Source of the DNA: Purpureocillium takamizusanense
Taxonomy: Eukaryota; Ascomycota; Sordariomycetes; Hypocreales; Ophiocordycipitaceae
Length of the DNA: 64,000 nucleotides
NCBI RefSeq assembly: GCF_022605165.1
Contig: NC_063069.1
Coordinates: 1,302,001 to 1,366,000 of the forward strand
Reading direction: 5' to 3'
The notes under the pieces were generated by a model. It ran no database searches, was not told the DNA's origin, and worked only from the letters and a program-made list of their open reading frames with translations. Position numbers and translations under genes: made by a program. Of the stretch, positions 1-14,575 are shown piece by piece. Position 1 is the stretch's first letter, and every line of letters starts with the position of its first letter.

Positions 1-1
1 C

Positions 2-588
2 ACCAAGGGCGTCATCCAATATGCGCTGTGCGTACACATCTGATACTACCCGTCCCAGCTCTTCCTCTCGGGGTTGCGTGTGTGAACGGGACAAAAAGTC
101 GTGGGACTGACAGATTCGCGATGCGAAACAAAAACAGCACCTCGCTCGATGTCATCGCCAATTGGGCGCGCCAGTCCTCCCTCTGGCCCATGACCTTCGG
201 CCTCGCCTGCTGCGCCGTGGAGATGATGCACCTCTCCACGCCCCGGTACGACCAGGACCGCCTCGGCATCATTTTCCGAGCCTCCCCCCGCCAGTCGGAC
301 GTGATGATCGTCGCCGGCACCCTCACCAACAAGATGGCCCCCGCCCTGCGCCAGGTCTACGACCAGATGCCCGACCCCCGCTGGGTCATCTCCATGGGTA
401 GCTGCGCCAACGGCGGCGGCTACTACCACTACAGCTACAGCGTCGTCCGCGGCTGCGACCGCATCGTCCCCGTCGACATCTACGTCCCCGGCTGCCCCCC
501 CACCAGCGAGGCCCTCATGTACGGCATCTTCCAGCTGCAGCGCAAGATGCGCAACACCAAGATTACCCGCATGTGGTACAGGCGGTAA
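2..588 (+). CDS. NADH:ubiquinone oxidoreductase 20 kDa subunit (PSST/NDUFS7), 5'-truncated by window edge
   Basis: This mitochondrial complex I core subunit carries iron-sulphur cluster N2 and passes electrons to ubiquinone at the inner membrane. Only the 3' part is present. A partial exon at 2-27 reads TKGVIQYAL, an intron spans 28-137 (GTGCGT donor, CAG acceptor), and a last exon at 138-588 continues [17 protein letters not shown] chose the acceptor at 137 over one at 113 because it restores the conserved junction in phase. The last exon has the adjacent-cysteine ACCAVE motif, GSCANGGG and VPGCPP, which supply the N2 ligands in this family, and it ends in the conserved [15 protein letters not shown]. 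The N-terminal presequence lies outside the window. It is convergent with the downstream ubiquitin ligase gene, about 1 kb away. Identification is very secure. Confidence 0.95.
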   Translation, partial: QGRHPICAVRTHLILPVPALPLGVACVNGTKSRGTDRFAMRNKNSTSLDVIANWARQSSLWPMTFGLACCAVEMMHLSTPRYDQDRLGIIFRASPRQSDVMIVAGTLTNKMAPALRQVYDQMPDPRWVISMGSCANGGGYYHYSYSVVRGCDRIVPVDIYVPGCPPTSEALMYGIFQLQRKMRNTKITRMWYRR

Positions 589-1638
589 AGTGAGAGAAAC
601 AGAAACCGCAGAAAAAAAACACACACAGGACATTGGGATGGGTGAGGAAAGGAGGGTGGCGCCAAATGATGTCGCGATATCCGAGGGTGACAAAGGTCGG
701 TGAGGACGACGACCGCAATTACATGGAGGAGGAGTGAGCCCAGGCTGCAAACCTGGCATGGAACCGTTGGTGGCGGAGGGCGAAAGATGCAGCATCACGT
801 TTTTCCTTTTGTTGGTCTTTCATTGCTCATCGGGTGTACACACACATACAGACAGACACACAGAGGGAGAGGGGGAGAGAGAGAGGGAAACAGACCACGG
901 CGGGGCGCGTAGCGAAACCCGTGCTGTGCTTGTAGCAGAGGGTAGAAAACGCTGTACAACATTACTCCCTGAAGATTCGTTCCTCTCGCTGCCCTGCCAT
1001 GCTCTGCCCGGTGACTTCTTTCGCACACGCCGTCATGTAGTATTACATCACTCACGTTGGGGTGAAAACCTGTAGCACATTTTTCAATGCCACCGAGAAG
1101 AGGTCTTGCAAGGGAACAAGAACATCAAAAGTAGCCGTCCTTTACTTGCAGTCACCAAGTCACTGCCCTCTCTCCATCCGTACCTCCCTTACACAGACAT
1201 TCTCGCTGGCATACTTTCTCCAGACCCATGGCCCCCTCTCCCGCCTTCATCAATCGCCACGCGCGTCACAAGGCACATGTCTGCTTTGTTGCTCATGGCA
1301 TAAAATGATTTGCTGCTCTCTGCTGGTGCATCCTTCTGCTTTCTGCCCGCTGATTCATACTAGTAACATCAACATCAAACAAGACCCGCCAGCGCCAAAC
1401 GTCCCAATGTCTGCCGTCTCTGCCTCTTTCAACCAAAAGTGGAAACATGTTGTACCCAAACGAAAGTTTGTGCCGCGCAAACGCATGCTGATGGTCCCGG
1501 GGGAGAGTTATAGGACCGAGAGAGTGTGGAAAAGAGCTCCTCGACAGCCGGAGGGAATTACAGCAAGGGCGGGCATGTAAAGTCCAAACAACCTTCGTGA
1601 ATGCTTTCCATGAGACAAGTGTACATTGCTCAAGCCGT
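589..1638. other. Convergent intergenic region
   Basis: This stretch lies between two genes that face each other and should hold both 3' UTRs. It contains CA-rich and GA-rich short tracts (about 835-890). The open frames in it have no recognisable protein features. No RNA gene was seen. Confidence 0.6.
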
Positions 1639-4586
<2,948 letters not shown>

Positions 4587-7500
4587 GTCGTCGTCGTGGG
4601 CGGCGATTCAACTCGGAGAACGAGTGAGGGGGAGCCCAGCGGAAGTCGAAGCACCACCCTTCCAGTCAGGCGGGGGCGGGTTTCTTGCCACGAGGCAATG
4701 CGCGACGGTTGAAGTGAAGCCCAGAAAAGGAGCAGAAGACGAGGCCGTACGCTCCTCAGGCACACGGGGAGATAAAGGGGGGTGGAGCTGTGAGGACGGA
4801 CAGCTGCGACACGGAACCGTGACGACGAGGAGCGAAGGAAACGGGTACGGTAGTAAGCTGAGAGGGAAGTTGGTGAGGCTGTGCAGAGCGCAAGACGTGC
4901 CAGGCCCAGGCTCCCCGCTTCGGCCGGGGGTTGCGCTGGGCAGACGAACTGGCACTGCTGCTTGCTTGCTGGCTGGCTGGCTGGCTGGGAGGGGTCTGGG
5001 CACGTGACGGCGTGGCGGGGAGGGGACGGGAGAGGAGAGGAGAGGAGGAGACAGACGAGAGGAGGAGGAGAAGGAGGAGCTGGAGGAGGCAGGTGAAGAG
5101 GGTGACAAAGCCGAGGCCGTCGACTCTCTCGAGTCCAATCGAGTCCAGTCTGGTGCAGCCCAGGGTGCGTGCCGACGCAAATTGGGGCGGGTGCTGCAGC
5201 GGCCGAGCTGGGGAATTTTTTTCTTCTTGTCTTGATGTGAGCGGCCGACGGGCCAGCCTATCTAGGTACGGGCGTTGTTGATGTGAGGTGAGGGTGAAAC
5301 CGCAGCAGAAGCCAAAGAACGCCCAGCGCTCATCATCCATGGGGCCCGGCTTCGTTGCATGAGATGCGCTGGAACTTTGGTTACGGGCGGCACGGAACCC
5401 GACACCACCACCTAGGCAGGCTCGTTTGTCAGGGCACCTCCATCATCAGCCAGTGGCCCAACAGTGCAGTGCCGCCCGCCAGGGTGCTCGCGGTGGAGGC
5501 CCGGCGCTAGTAGAGCGCTGCCCGTTCAAGGTTCCAAGGTTCCCGGGCACGGAGGATACCTTCAATAGTACCTTACCTACAGGTAGTAGCTACCTAGTAG
5601 TAGATGGTACCTTACGAAGCAGGTGTTCTAGGTTGGTCCCAGCTAGGGCACCTTTACGGTTTCCCATCAGGCGTGCGTAGCCGAGCTGGTGGAGCGGCCG
5701 GCCTCCATGGCTGGGTGAGGTGGTCAGCAAACAACCTACACCTAACAAGCGACCTGGAACAGTCAACGGCGATGGAGGCCACCCTGATGCCTGCCAGCCA
5801 GCGGCTTGACGGCACTGTGGGGGGTGGAGGGGAAGCGCCCGTCTGGAGTGATCAATCTGATGGTGGAGGAGGGGCCTCGCCCGCTGGACGATGGGCGGAG
5901 ATGCTGGGGCTGCCAGCCCAGCGTGTGCGCGCGCCCCGTCAGTGGCATGGATGCCATCCACCCATCCACCGCGACGGCATCCATCCGTACTGGATGGCGC
6001 CAGAGAGCCATGCACGAATCACGGCCCCGCGGCGCGGCTTCGCGGCACGCCTTCCATGCGCCTCCCTGCCCCCCCCGTCCCCTCCCAATCCATCCTCGCC
6101 GATCCACTAATAATCATTGAGCTCGCTCGAGCCTGCCCAGAACGAGCAACAAGAATGGGAAAGAATCCGTCTGTTGTCTGTTCTTTCGTTCTGGCGTCGC
6201 GGCATCGACACGCTGGAGGGAGCTTCGGGTCGTACTAGCCCACCCCTATTACCTACCTGCAGGTCTCTACTCTCGGAGCGCGTGCGCCGTGACGGGACAG
6301 CAACGCAACCTTTCAAGCAGCGTGCTTCGTAACAACCAATATCGGCTTGCCGGGGCCCGTTTCGAGAAGACGACGTCCGCGACAGACACGGTGTCGAAGG
6401 AAGGAAGCTGTCGTCTCGGCCTCTGCTGCCAGCCTACTACCTTAGTACTATAGGTACCTTGCCTACCTTATCTACTAATGTACCTATAGCAGTACTGCCT
6501 CAAGTACGTACTTGGCACTTCAGGCTGGCATTGATTTTATGTTGACGGGATGGAGGCCGAACGTGCGCGGGCCCAACGCGCCGCCGGACGATGGCTTCGG
6601 CCGCAGCCTGCAGGGCATCACCATCGGCGCGCAGGCCTCCAACCGCCCACACCCCGCCTCCCTGCCCCCCGGTCTCCGTGTATTTTAGGTTCCTTCAGAG
6701 TTCCCAGGTTATAGGTCCCCGATCAGCATGACGCGCCGCCGTGACGCCCTTTGCGTTTTTGGAGCGTTTTGACGCTGCCTGTACCGGGGTCCCCCCTCTT
6801 CCGGGGCGTCCCTCGAGGAACCGCCGCCATCGCCGGCCGGTTCGTGCTGCCTGAGTACCTTACCTACTAACACGTCTTGACCTTTGCCCGTTGGGACGAG
6901 TCGGCTCTCTTTTGCAATCGCGCCTCGACAGCGGCCAAGATGCTCGCCAACGTTCGTTCGAGCCATGTGCAAAGTCCTTCGCATTTGCATGCTGCATACG
7001 AAGTACACCACTGCTGTGCTCACGCGCTGCCAAGCCCAAGCCATTCGCGCAGGCTCGCACAGCCTTGGGTCCTTCGCCATCCGGTGGCTGAGTCGATTGT
7101 AACAAGTTTCAGCGATAGAATTTTGTATAGCCTCCGGCGGCCCGCCGCCCCCCGTTCGGACCGTGGATGGATGGAGAGAGGCCAGGCAGCCAGCCAGCCA
7201 GCCAGCGACCGAGCCCGCAGCCCCTGGTAGACGTACCCGCCGCCCATTCATACCTTATTTGGTCTGCCTGCGAAATCAACATTCGCCGATGCTCCTCGCT
7301 GATGACCAATCATCATCACTCATGCCCATTATTAGCGGCATTGTCTATTCAGGGTTGCCGACTTCTGGCGTACCTATACGGTATACACGCTCGCTGGCCT
7401 GAAGCGCATCTGATACGACTCTTTTTTTCCTTCTGTGACCGTAATGCTGTACAGTACAGTACACATGAGGTAGCACAGGACAGTACAACTTGCAGTCGGT

Positions 7501-8174
7501 CGTGTGGGTTTTGTCCCGCTTACTCTTGCGACTGTTAAAAAACGCCCTTGTCGATGTGCTTCGTATGTGATGCGGCTGGCTGTGGCGATGCCTGACAAAC
7601 CAAACTGGATTTCAAAGCGGCCCCATGGGGCCCCTGAGCAACACCATGTCATCGGATCACTGACGGTCCCGCCTCCTGACTGAGGGCGGCCGCCAACGTG
7701 CCACAGACTTCAGCCACGGCGTGCCTTTGCTGCTGCTGCTGCTGCTGCTGTCTTGTCGCTTTGTATCGTAGCCGCGCGCATTCACTTAGGACAAGAGGTA
7801 CGCGTTTGGAAAAACCCAAGTTTGTTCATCTAGCCAGCCAAACCGTTGGGTTCTGTCCAGAACCTTCAAATGTCAGACCTTAACTCCAAGATTGCCCCTC
7901 TTGCGGTGGTATTCTTTATCGGCAAGTTCTTTTCCTCCTCCTCTCCTGCTCCGTCTGTAGTACAGCTCGGTGGCGGCGGCATCGTCATCTTCGCGCCGAC
8001 CCCCATCGCTATTACAACCTCCGCCCGCGACGCCCTGATCCTGGGAGGACCTCCACGCGAGCCCGCGACCTGTTACATGTAACTGCGATATCCTACAGGA
8101 CCGTAGAAGCCGGATTCAGCGTCCCGTTCGATACCATCGCCGGACCCCGTGCCGGGGGCTGCACTTCCTTGCTC
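4587..8174. other. Long intergenic region upstream of hulA, no gene seen
   Basis: About 3.6 kb without a supportable gene. It should include the hulA promoter and 5' UTR and the 3' flank of the Pab2-like gene. Visible structure is limited: a GCTG tetranucleotide run near 4965-4990, GA-rich stretches at 5020-5100, several TACCTAC-like tracts (5570-5600, 6440-6490) and a GCT trinucleotide run at 7729-7750. Open frames here overlap each other on both strands and look like GC-driven chance frames. Confidence 0.5.
7729..7750. repeat. GCT trinucleotide microsatellite
   Basis: Seven uninterrupted GCT units lie in intergenic DNA. No coding frame around the run resembles a real protein. Confidence 0.85.
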
Positions 8175-8922
8175 CTAGTAAGGCGTGTAGCCACGGGCAC
8201 GCCCCCGGTAGCCGCCACGGTAGCCGCCCCGAGGGAAGCTCCCTCGTCCGAAGCCTCTCCCGCCGCGGAAGCCGCCGCGGCCGCGGCCACGGCTCATGCC
8301 CGGGACGTTGGTCCGCTTCGGCGTCACCTTAATGTTGCGGCCCTTGAAGACGCTCTCGTTGAGCACCAGCGCCTGGGCGACCAGGCTGGGCTCTGTGAAC
8401 TCGACGTAGGCGTAACTGTGGGTGCGGTGCGGCGCGTTCAGCACAGTGTCTCACCCTCACAGTTGATGGTGCGCGCGCGCGCTCGGGGGGAAGGGGGAAA
8501 GCTACTCACCCCTTGGGCTGGCCGGTGAACTTGTCGAGGAGGATGGTGACGCGGTTGATGGAGCCGCAGCTCTGAAAGTGCGCCTGGATCTCTTCGGGCG
8601 AGGCCGAGTAGTCGACGTTGCCGACAAAGATGCTGCGCGCGTCGACCGACTCCTTGTCATCGGCGAGGTCGGCCGACTGCTGCTCCAGCGTCGCCTGCAT
8701 CTCGCGCAGCTTCTTGGCCTCCTCTTCCATCTCCGCCACGCGGCGCTTCATCGCCGTGATCTCTTCCTAGCGGGGCGCCAACGTCAGTCGTTTCTCCTCG
8801 CGCGGTGTGGTTCCCCCCTCTTGTCGCGCCGAACGCACCTCCTCGCTGGCGGCGATGTCGGTCTCCGGCTCCCGCTCGGGGGCGGCGGCCGGAGACTCCT
8901 CGGGCTTTGCCGTGTCCGACAT
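8175..8922 (-). CDS. PABPN1/Pab2-like nuclear poly(A)-binding RRM protein
   Basis: Proteins of this family bind poly(A) tails in the nucleus and act in RNA 3'-end processing and exosome-linked decay. Three exons (8922-8839, 8766-8510, 8415-8175) encode 193 residues. The order is an acidic, Ala/Pro-rich N-terminus (1-28), a charged helix suited to coiled-coil formation (about 29-58), one RRM (about 72-148) with RNP2 IFVGNV at 74-79 and RNP1 KGYAYVEF at 113-120, and an RGG/RGY-rich tail (about 155-193), the segment arginine-methylated in Pab2. RNP1 is split by the second intron, and that splice restores the motif. An acidic coiled coil plus a single RRM plus an RG tail is the diagnostic Pab2/PABPN1 order. 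A different single-RRM RGG protein is possible but less likely. Confidence 0.85.
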
Positions 8923-9681
8923 GGTGGCGGGCACGCTGAGTTTCGAGTCGTGGGACTTGCACAAGGGGAACTGAACTGGACTGAAGCAACTGTCAGCTTG
9001 CGATCGGCACGGGTGCAAGTGGTAAGGCAGCGGAGTGTCTCGGGGGAAAAGGTGAAGGAAGCGGAAGGTGTCAATGACGCGAAAATGAGTAAAGCGCGCT
9101 CGCGCCAAACAAAGAAAAGATCCTACCGTCTGCAAGACTGCCTGCCTTTGTGTCCAGATGTCCGTGCTGATGGCGAGTCCAGGCGCGTGGGGGGCGTGCT
9201 GCCAAAAGAAGAGAGAGAATAAAAAAAGGCGATGCGATGAAGTCGAGAGCAGGGGCGCGGCACTCCAGAAATCCAGGAACACGGTGATGAAGCGATATGC
9301 GCATCGCGCAGTAGCGGCGGCTGCTCGGCCGAGGCGGGGCGCCGAGGTTTGTCCGGCGGCACGGTAAATGCATACGAAGCACATGGGGCAAACTCTGTGT
9401 GGGGCAGGGCTCCTTCCAAAATGGGCAATTGGTGTGGCTTCGTTGGCGGCGCTTGCTTGCTTGACTTGACAGACGCACACTTGTCAACACAAGACGCCTG
9501 TTTGTCACTTTGTGTGACCTACTGTGCACGCGCCTTTTGATACTTTCTGTTGATTACGGCCGCTCGCGAGGGTTTGACGTACTAGTCATATATGCCATGG
9601 CCTTCTGACGCTGAAAGTGAGCAAGCTTTATTTGTTGGCAACCCCGGCGATCCTTTGCACGATCAAACCCGTCATGGAAAC
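8923..9681. other. Intergenic region between Pab2-like and GRDP-like genes
   Basis: This holds the promoter and 5' UTR of the Pab2-like gene and the 3' flank of the GRDP-like gene, both on the minus strand. No further gene or RNA was recognised. Long minus-strand open frames overlap here in two phases, and neither has conserved features. Confidence 0.5.
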
Positions 9682-11324
9682 CTAGTCAACCTCTTTCCAA
9701 GGTCCCAGGACAGCAATCCTCCGGTTGGGAGGATCAACCTTGCGTCTCCGGGCGTGTTCAACAGCGCGGTAGTACTGCACGTCGTTGGCCACCTGCCTCG
9801 CCAGAACATCCACGTCAGCGCCGTCCAACGTGTCGTCCAAAACGCACGCCTCCAGCGCTGAAGCAATCGCCTCGCAGTCCCAGCACTGGCACACCGAGTA
9901 TTCACGCCCCGTGTGCGCTCGGTAAAGCTCGGCCGTGCGGTCCATGCCCGGTGCCAGCGACGACTTGGGAAGCTTGTCGTCGTGATCGATGAAGCGGCCG
10001 CAGCGCTCCACCATGGATTCCCTATACCAACCGGCGGACAGCTGGTGTGTGTGCCACGCCAGGTCAATGTCCAGGGTCGGGACGAGCATCTGCTTGGGGT
10101 GCAGGGCGAAGAGCTCGAGGAAGATCCCGTAGCGCGTGACCGCCCGCTGAAGGGTGCCCTCGAGCGCCGGGCTGCGCAGCCAGAGCTGGCTGTGCATCTT
10201 GGACACGAATGATGCCTGGCGCTCGACGTTATCGACGAGTACCCAGACATGCCGTCTCTTCGCTGACGCGCGCTGCATGACACTGACAAAGGACTGCTCT
10301 CGAGGCGTCAGTCCGTCCAGGGAAGACATGGCCGTTATATTGGGCATGTCTCGCAGGCTGCCCTCTTTTTTGAGCAGGAGCGCGACGGAACCGCTTGCGA
10401 TACCAGCATCGCGGAGATACTGGAAGAGATCAGCCTCCAGCTTGACGGTCTCCGTAAGCCATGTCCGATCCTTATCGGACACGGTGTATGACGAGTCCTT
10501 GGAGTCCATGGCAGCGTGCTATAAGCCGGTGAGTATGATATTATACGCGTAGAGAGGTGCTTTTCAAACTGCGGCGTACAATTTGAGACCACGGGAATGG
10601 CACCCTTCGTAACCACCTCAGTGAGTTGTCCACGCAGTACTCCTCAAAGTCTGCCGGGTTGAGGAGATAGGCATGCCAAACCATGAGGACGTCTAGAAGC
10701 TGCATGTGAGTCGACGACGCAGGCAGAGCTAGGACTCGAGACCTGCGCAAACCTACCTAACGGCGGCAAGTAGGGGAGAGGCGCGTCCACCGTTCCGAAG
10801 CGCTGCGAGGCGCTGGGAGACACGGCGCGGTCGATAGAGACAGCCCAGGCCAAGAACCGCCCGGCCGCCAGCTCGAGGTACCACGTCCACTTTTCCTTCC
10901 TCCTCGAGTCCCAGGTCGCGTCGCGGAGCTTCACGGGCGCGTTGACATACTTGCGCCTGGTTGCGTCGTACTTTCTGCGGTAGACGGTCCGGTTGTGCCG
11001 CTCGAGCCCGAAGGTGTCGTCGAGGTCGGTGGAGGAGATGATCTGGGAGCGTAGCGCGTAGAATACCTCGAGGAGCTCCAGGTGCACGGCGCATTGCGCG
11101 ACGGTCGGAAGGGAGGCGGCCGACAAGGACAGCGATTTGAAGACGCAATCATCGGGCACGGAAGGCGCCTCGTGTGCGTCGTGCTCCTTGCCGGAGCTGG
11201 GGCTGGCGTAGTGGACAAAGGTCTCCTTGTACAAGATGGGGTTTTGGGTCGAGATGTGCGCCAGGCAGGTTTTGCTGGCTTGGTGAAGGCTCTTGAGTTT
11301 GGACGGGAGTACGGTGGACGCCAT
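9682..11324 (-). CDS. DUF1399 / GRDP-like (glycine-rich domain-containing-like) protein
   Basis: The biochemical role is unknown; plant GRDP proteins are linked to stress and development. Three exons (11324-10757, 10692-10580, 10518-9682) give 505 residues. The 64-nt and 61-nt introns were set by restoring family motifs. The first junction makes PLDVLMVWHAYLLNP, and the second joins FPWSQI to HAAMDSK. A second family hallmark, VPTLDIDLAWHTHQLS, lies near 375-390 with H383 and H385. It is followed by FIDHDDKLP and a Cys cluster YSVCQCWDCEA, as in fungal members. The protein lacks the Cys/Gly-rich tail seen in plant GRDP proteins, yet a tail of that kind sits on the 985-residue protein two genes away. 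It is transcribed divergently from the adjacent membrane-protein gene, about 0.9 kb apart. Confidence 0.8.
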
Positions 11325-12248
11325 TATGTTGCCGCGGATGGATGACGGCTTGGAGACGTTACAGCATCAACAAGAATGGGCGCTCAAGACTGAGTTGAGT
11401 GAGGGCTGAGATGAGAGCGAGTGTTGGTCAAACCCATACAAAGTCGGTAGGATCGATGTAAATTCAGAATGCCCGCGGATCTCGATGGAACCACAGAAAC
11501 AACATAATTGTCGACCAGATAACAACATCTGATATCGTGTCTTCAAATGACGCCGTAGACGCGACGAGGCGTGGTGAGGCAGACCGCGAGCCGCAGTGGA
11601 CTTTCATCAGCTGAGCGTAAACCCCACAGCACCCTGGGGTTCTCCAACGTGCCGACGTGCCAGGCACTGCCACGGCACGATCATCACGCACGAAGCACAG
11701 CATACCTAGTGTTCCCCACCCCCCCTGTCCTGGACGCTGGTGTAAGTCGGCTCCGTCCGACGGACGCCCCGCGTGGCAGCGCCGGGGCATTTCCCCCAAG
11801 CATGGTCCGCGGCGCGAAAATGCTGGTGCCTGGGGTCGGCCAGCAGCTGAACTCTTCCGAGGTCCGGGCGACATGGACTGGTTTCCTATTCGGGCACCGA
11901 CACATGGCATTAGTAGTACCCCTCCTATTTCTCCGCCGCCCGGGCGGAAGCTAGGACGCCTCACATGACGGTCCTAGAGACCTAGGCCCCCCCCCCCCCC
12001 CCCAATGGTAACTCCAAGATGGAGGAGGGCCCGGGCTTTTGGGAGTCTGCTGTTGTGTCGTTCGCGTATGCCTCGTACAAGCCTCTCGCCCGACACCGCG
12101 AACCAGCGTCGAGGGAAAAAAGCCTTGTAGGCTGCGGCGGCTTCGACATGTAGGCCGGCGAGATGGATACCAAAACCTCTCGCTCGCCCTAGAGCTGGAG
12201 CACTGCGTGAAGCATCTCCTCTAGTCTCGCCAACACGACAACACTATC
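11325..12248. other. Divergent promoter region
   Basis: These 0.9 kb separate the divergent GRDP-like and membrane-protein starts and should carry both promoters. A run of about 17 C lies near 11987-12003. No gene was seen. Confidence 0.5.
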
Positions 12249-13918
12249 ATGAGCGGAATCCCATCAGTCATCATCCGATTCATCTGTCATATCCCGTTGG
12301 GGTTCCTCGCCAGCAATGGCTTCGGCATGTACAATAGGATGAAGGGCCTGGGCAGCATCTATGACGCTGTACCCGGCGGCCAAAGCTTCCTCCAAGGCGC
12401 GCGGGTCATTGGTGGTGTGGTGCGTCTCCCTTGTCGTCTCGCCATGCTGTCATAGGAGCGGCGCAACAAGAGAGAAAAATGAACTGATGATTGCGCAGGG
12501 CTGGCCCTTGTTTGCCTACAACTTTGTCTGCTTTGCCCTGACTGGCTTCCTCGACGGTCTGGCGCTGGCCACCATCGGCCTGATCGACCTCGTCTTCACC
12601 ATCGTCCTCGTCGCAGGCACGGCCATGGAGGCCAACTTCCTCCCACGAACCTACGGAGCCTGCAAGCACGCGTCCGACTGGCGAGACGGGCCGGATGGGA
12701 GGAACTTTTTTGACGAAGCCGTGCGAGGCGGGCGGTGGGTTGGGTTCCCCAGGGCGGAGGACCTGTGCCATGGCATGGTGCAGCACTGGGCCTTTTGCAT
12801 CGCCGTAACGTGAGAGCGCCTCAGGGATATCGGGAGACTTGCTATAGCGAGGATACTGACACGGGGGGGCAGGATCATCTACGGCATATCTGGCTGCATG
12901 AACTTGGCCATCGGGCTGCGCGAGGTTCACGGCGCGGGCAGGCGCTTCTCGAGTACTTGGGTCGCACGATCTATACCCCCCGATTTCTGGGTCCTGCGGC
13001 CGTTGGCGTTGACTATGCGACACTGTCTCCCGAGCTTGCGGTTCCTCCACCGTTATGCTGGCAAGCTCCTCGCTCGGTGGAGGCCCGTGAGGACGCAGCC
13101 GTACGAGTACCGCCAGCTCCTAGGCCTCAGGGCTGGGGGCGACGCCGGGTCGGCGCCCGGCCTGCCCTTCAAGGTCACGTCGTTTCTCGCCGAGGAGCTT
13201 CACTTTGTCGAGCTGCTGAGCCTCGTCGCGTCGACGGAGCAAATGGCGGCCATGCTGCTGGGCACCAAGGATCCGGCACGCGAGCTCGAGGAGCTGCGGT
13301 CGTTTACCTGCGCGGGGACGGACAAGTCGCAATGTCGCATCTGCGATGCACAAGTCTGCAGTGTTTGTGCACCCCCCTTTCCCCCCGTGTTTTCTTCTTT
13401 TCTGTTATGGCCCGTTTTCATATGATGGCGCACCTACTAACTAACCCCCCCGCCATGTTTTCGTACACCAGGACTGCGACACGATCGTCCCCCTGGCGAA
13501 AACGCAGGCGGCGCGGCATCTCGACATGTGCCGGCCTTGCTGTGCCAAGTGCTATTACAAAAGCTACTGCCGGCGGACGCCGACGTCTTTGCGTGTCAAG
13601 GGGCGTACGCACGATGCGAGCTGCGAGCTTGGTCGCGAAGACGGAGATGTGGAAAGGTCCGGACGGCAGGAACTGGAGGACAAGTCTGAGGAGGAGGGGA
13701 GCGTATGCAGGGCGTGTGCGGCCATGTCCGCCGAGGGCAGGCGAGCGGCCTTGGAGGCGAGGGACACTGTCGCGGCGCGGCGACTGGCGCGGTATCCGAT
13801 GCTGTGCGGGCTGTGCCAGTGGTCGCTCGCACCGGGCGAGGCAAGGTGGTGGATATGCTCGGTATGCCGCGGAGAGTGTCTATCCGGCGTCCATCCACCG
13901 TGGCAGGAAGACTGTTGA
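12249..13918 (+). CDS. Multi-pass membrane protein with Cys-rich C-terminal domain, unknown function
   Basis: I do not recognise a named family. Four exons (12249-12419, 12499-12809, 12873-13362, 13472-13918) encode 472 residues. The N-terminal half is hydrophobic, with likely membrane segments at about 5-27, 58-80, 85-105 and 153-176, a four-helix layout reminiscent of MARVEL-type proteins. The second and third exons join inside the last helix (FCIAVTIIYGISG), which supports the splice. After a charged middle, the C-terminal half carries paired cysteines: C315/C318/C323/C326, then C344/C347/C348/C351/C357, then CxxCA and a final CGLCQW...CSVCRGEC. This pattern suggests one or more zinc-binding modules. 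The last donor (GTTTGT) is the weakest call. A fusion of two genes is not excluded, but phase is kept throughout. Confidence 0.6.
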
Positions 13919-14575
13919 GCTTCGATATTGTAACAGCTTCATCCTGATTTCTTAACGAGTGCCTCCATCCATAGCTCAGTCAACAACAGAAGCTCTTGCT
14001 CCTTCACGATGTCACTTGTTCTCATCGGAACCCGGCTGGTCAGCCAGGGGTCACCTTCTAGGCGAGGTGCTGCGTCCGCGATGCAGTGGGGGGCGGGCTT
14101 TGGAGAAGGGAAGGATAACAAGGGCTATAGTCGGCGTGTGGCCATCGGTTCAAAAGCCGTGGTCCAACTTGGTGGCAACCGACGGGGTCCAAAGACTCTA
14201 AAACAACATAGCGCAAGGCGGACCCGGGGCGGGCGCAGATGCAGGGCCCCGCCCTCCGTCAGCCAGCCGCAGCCGGCAGGCAGCAGAAACGCCGGGCTGA
14301 TCGCCTGTTGTATTTCCCCGTGGGCGAATTGACGCGTGCCGTGAGCACACCCGTTGTTACTTGGCGGTGCACTCGTGGGGTTGCGTCTCTCACAGCCGCC
14401 AGCGCACTCGACTTACACGAAACCACGGCTGTTGTGATAAGACACCATTGCGGGACGCTCTTTGTCCACAACACCACCACAACAAACCCTTGCTGCTGGC
14501 AACCCAACAACACCTACTTCGTACTTTTGTGCACAGCAAGTGGCCTGAAGCAGCTCGGGAGGGGCAACACGCATC
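13919..14575. other. Short intergenic region
   Basis: This holds the 3' flank of the membrane-protein gene and the promoter of the 985-residue protein gene. A CA/AC-rich stretch precedes the downstream start codon. No gene was seen. Confidence 0.5.

Noticed and set aside
46..798. 250-codon antisense frame over the complex I subunit
   Set aside because: Shadow of a conserved coding exon, with Asp/Ala/Val repeats typical of antisense GC-rich frames.
10715..10756. 28-nt intron option (GTAGGT to CCTAG, 10729-10756) in the GRDP-like gene
   Set aside because: Too short for a spliceosomal intron. A 64-nt alternative ending TTCTAG keeps phase and gives the conserved PLDVLMVWHAY.
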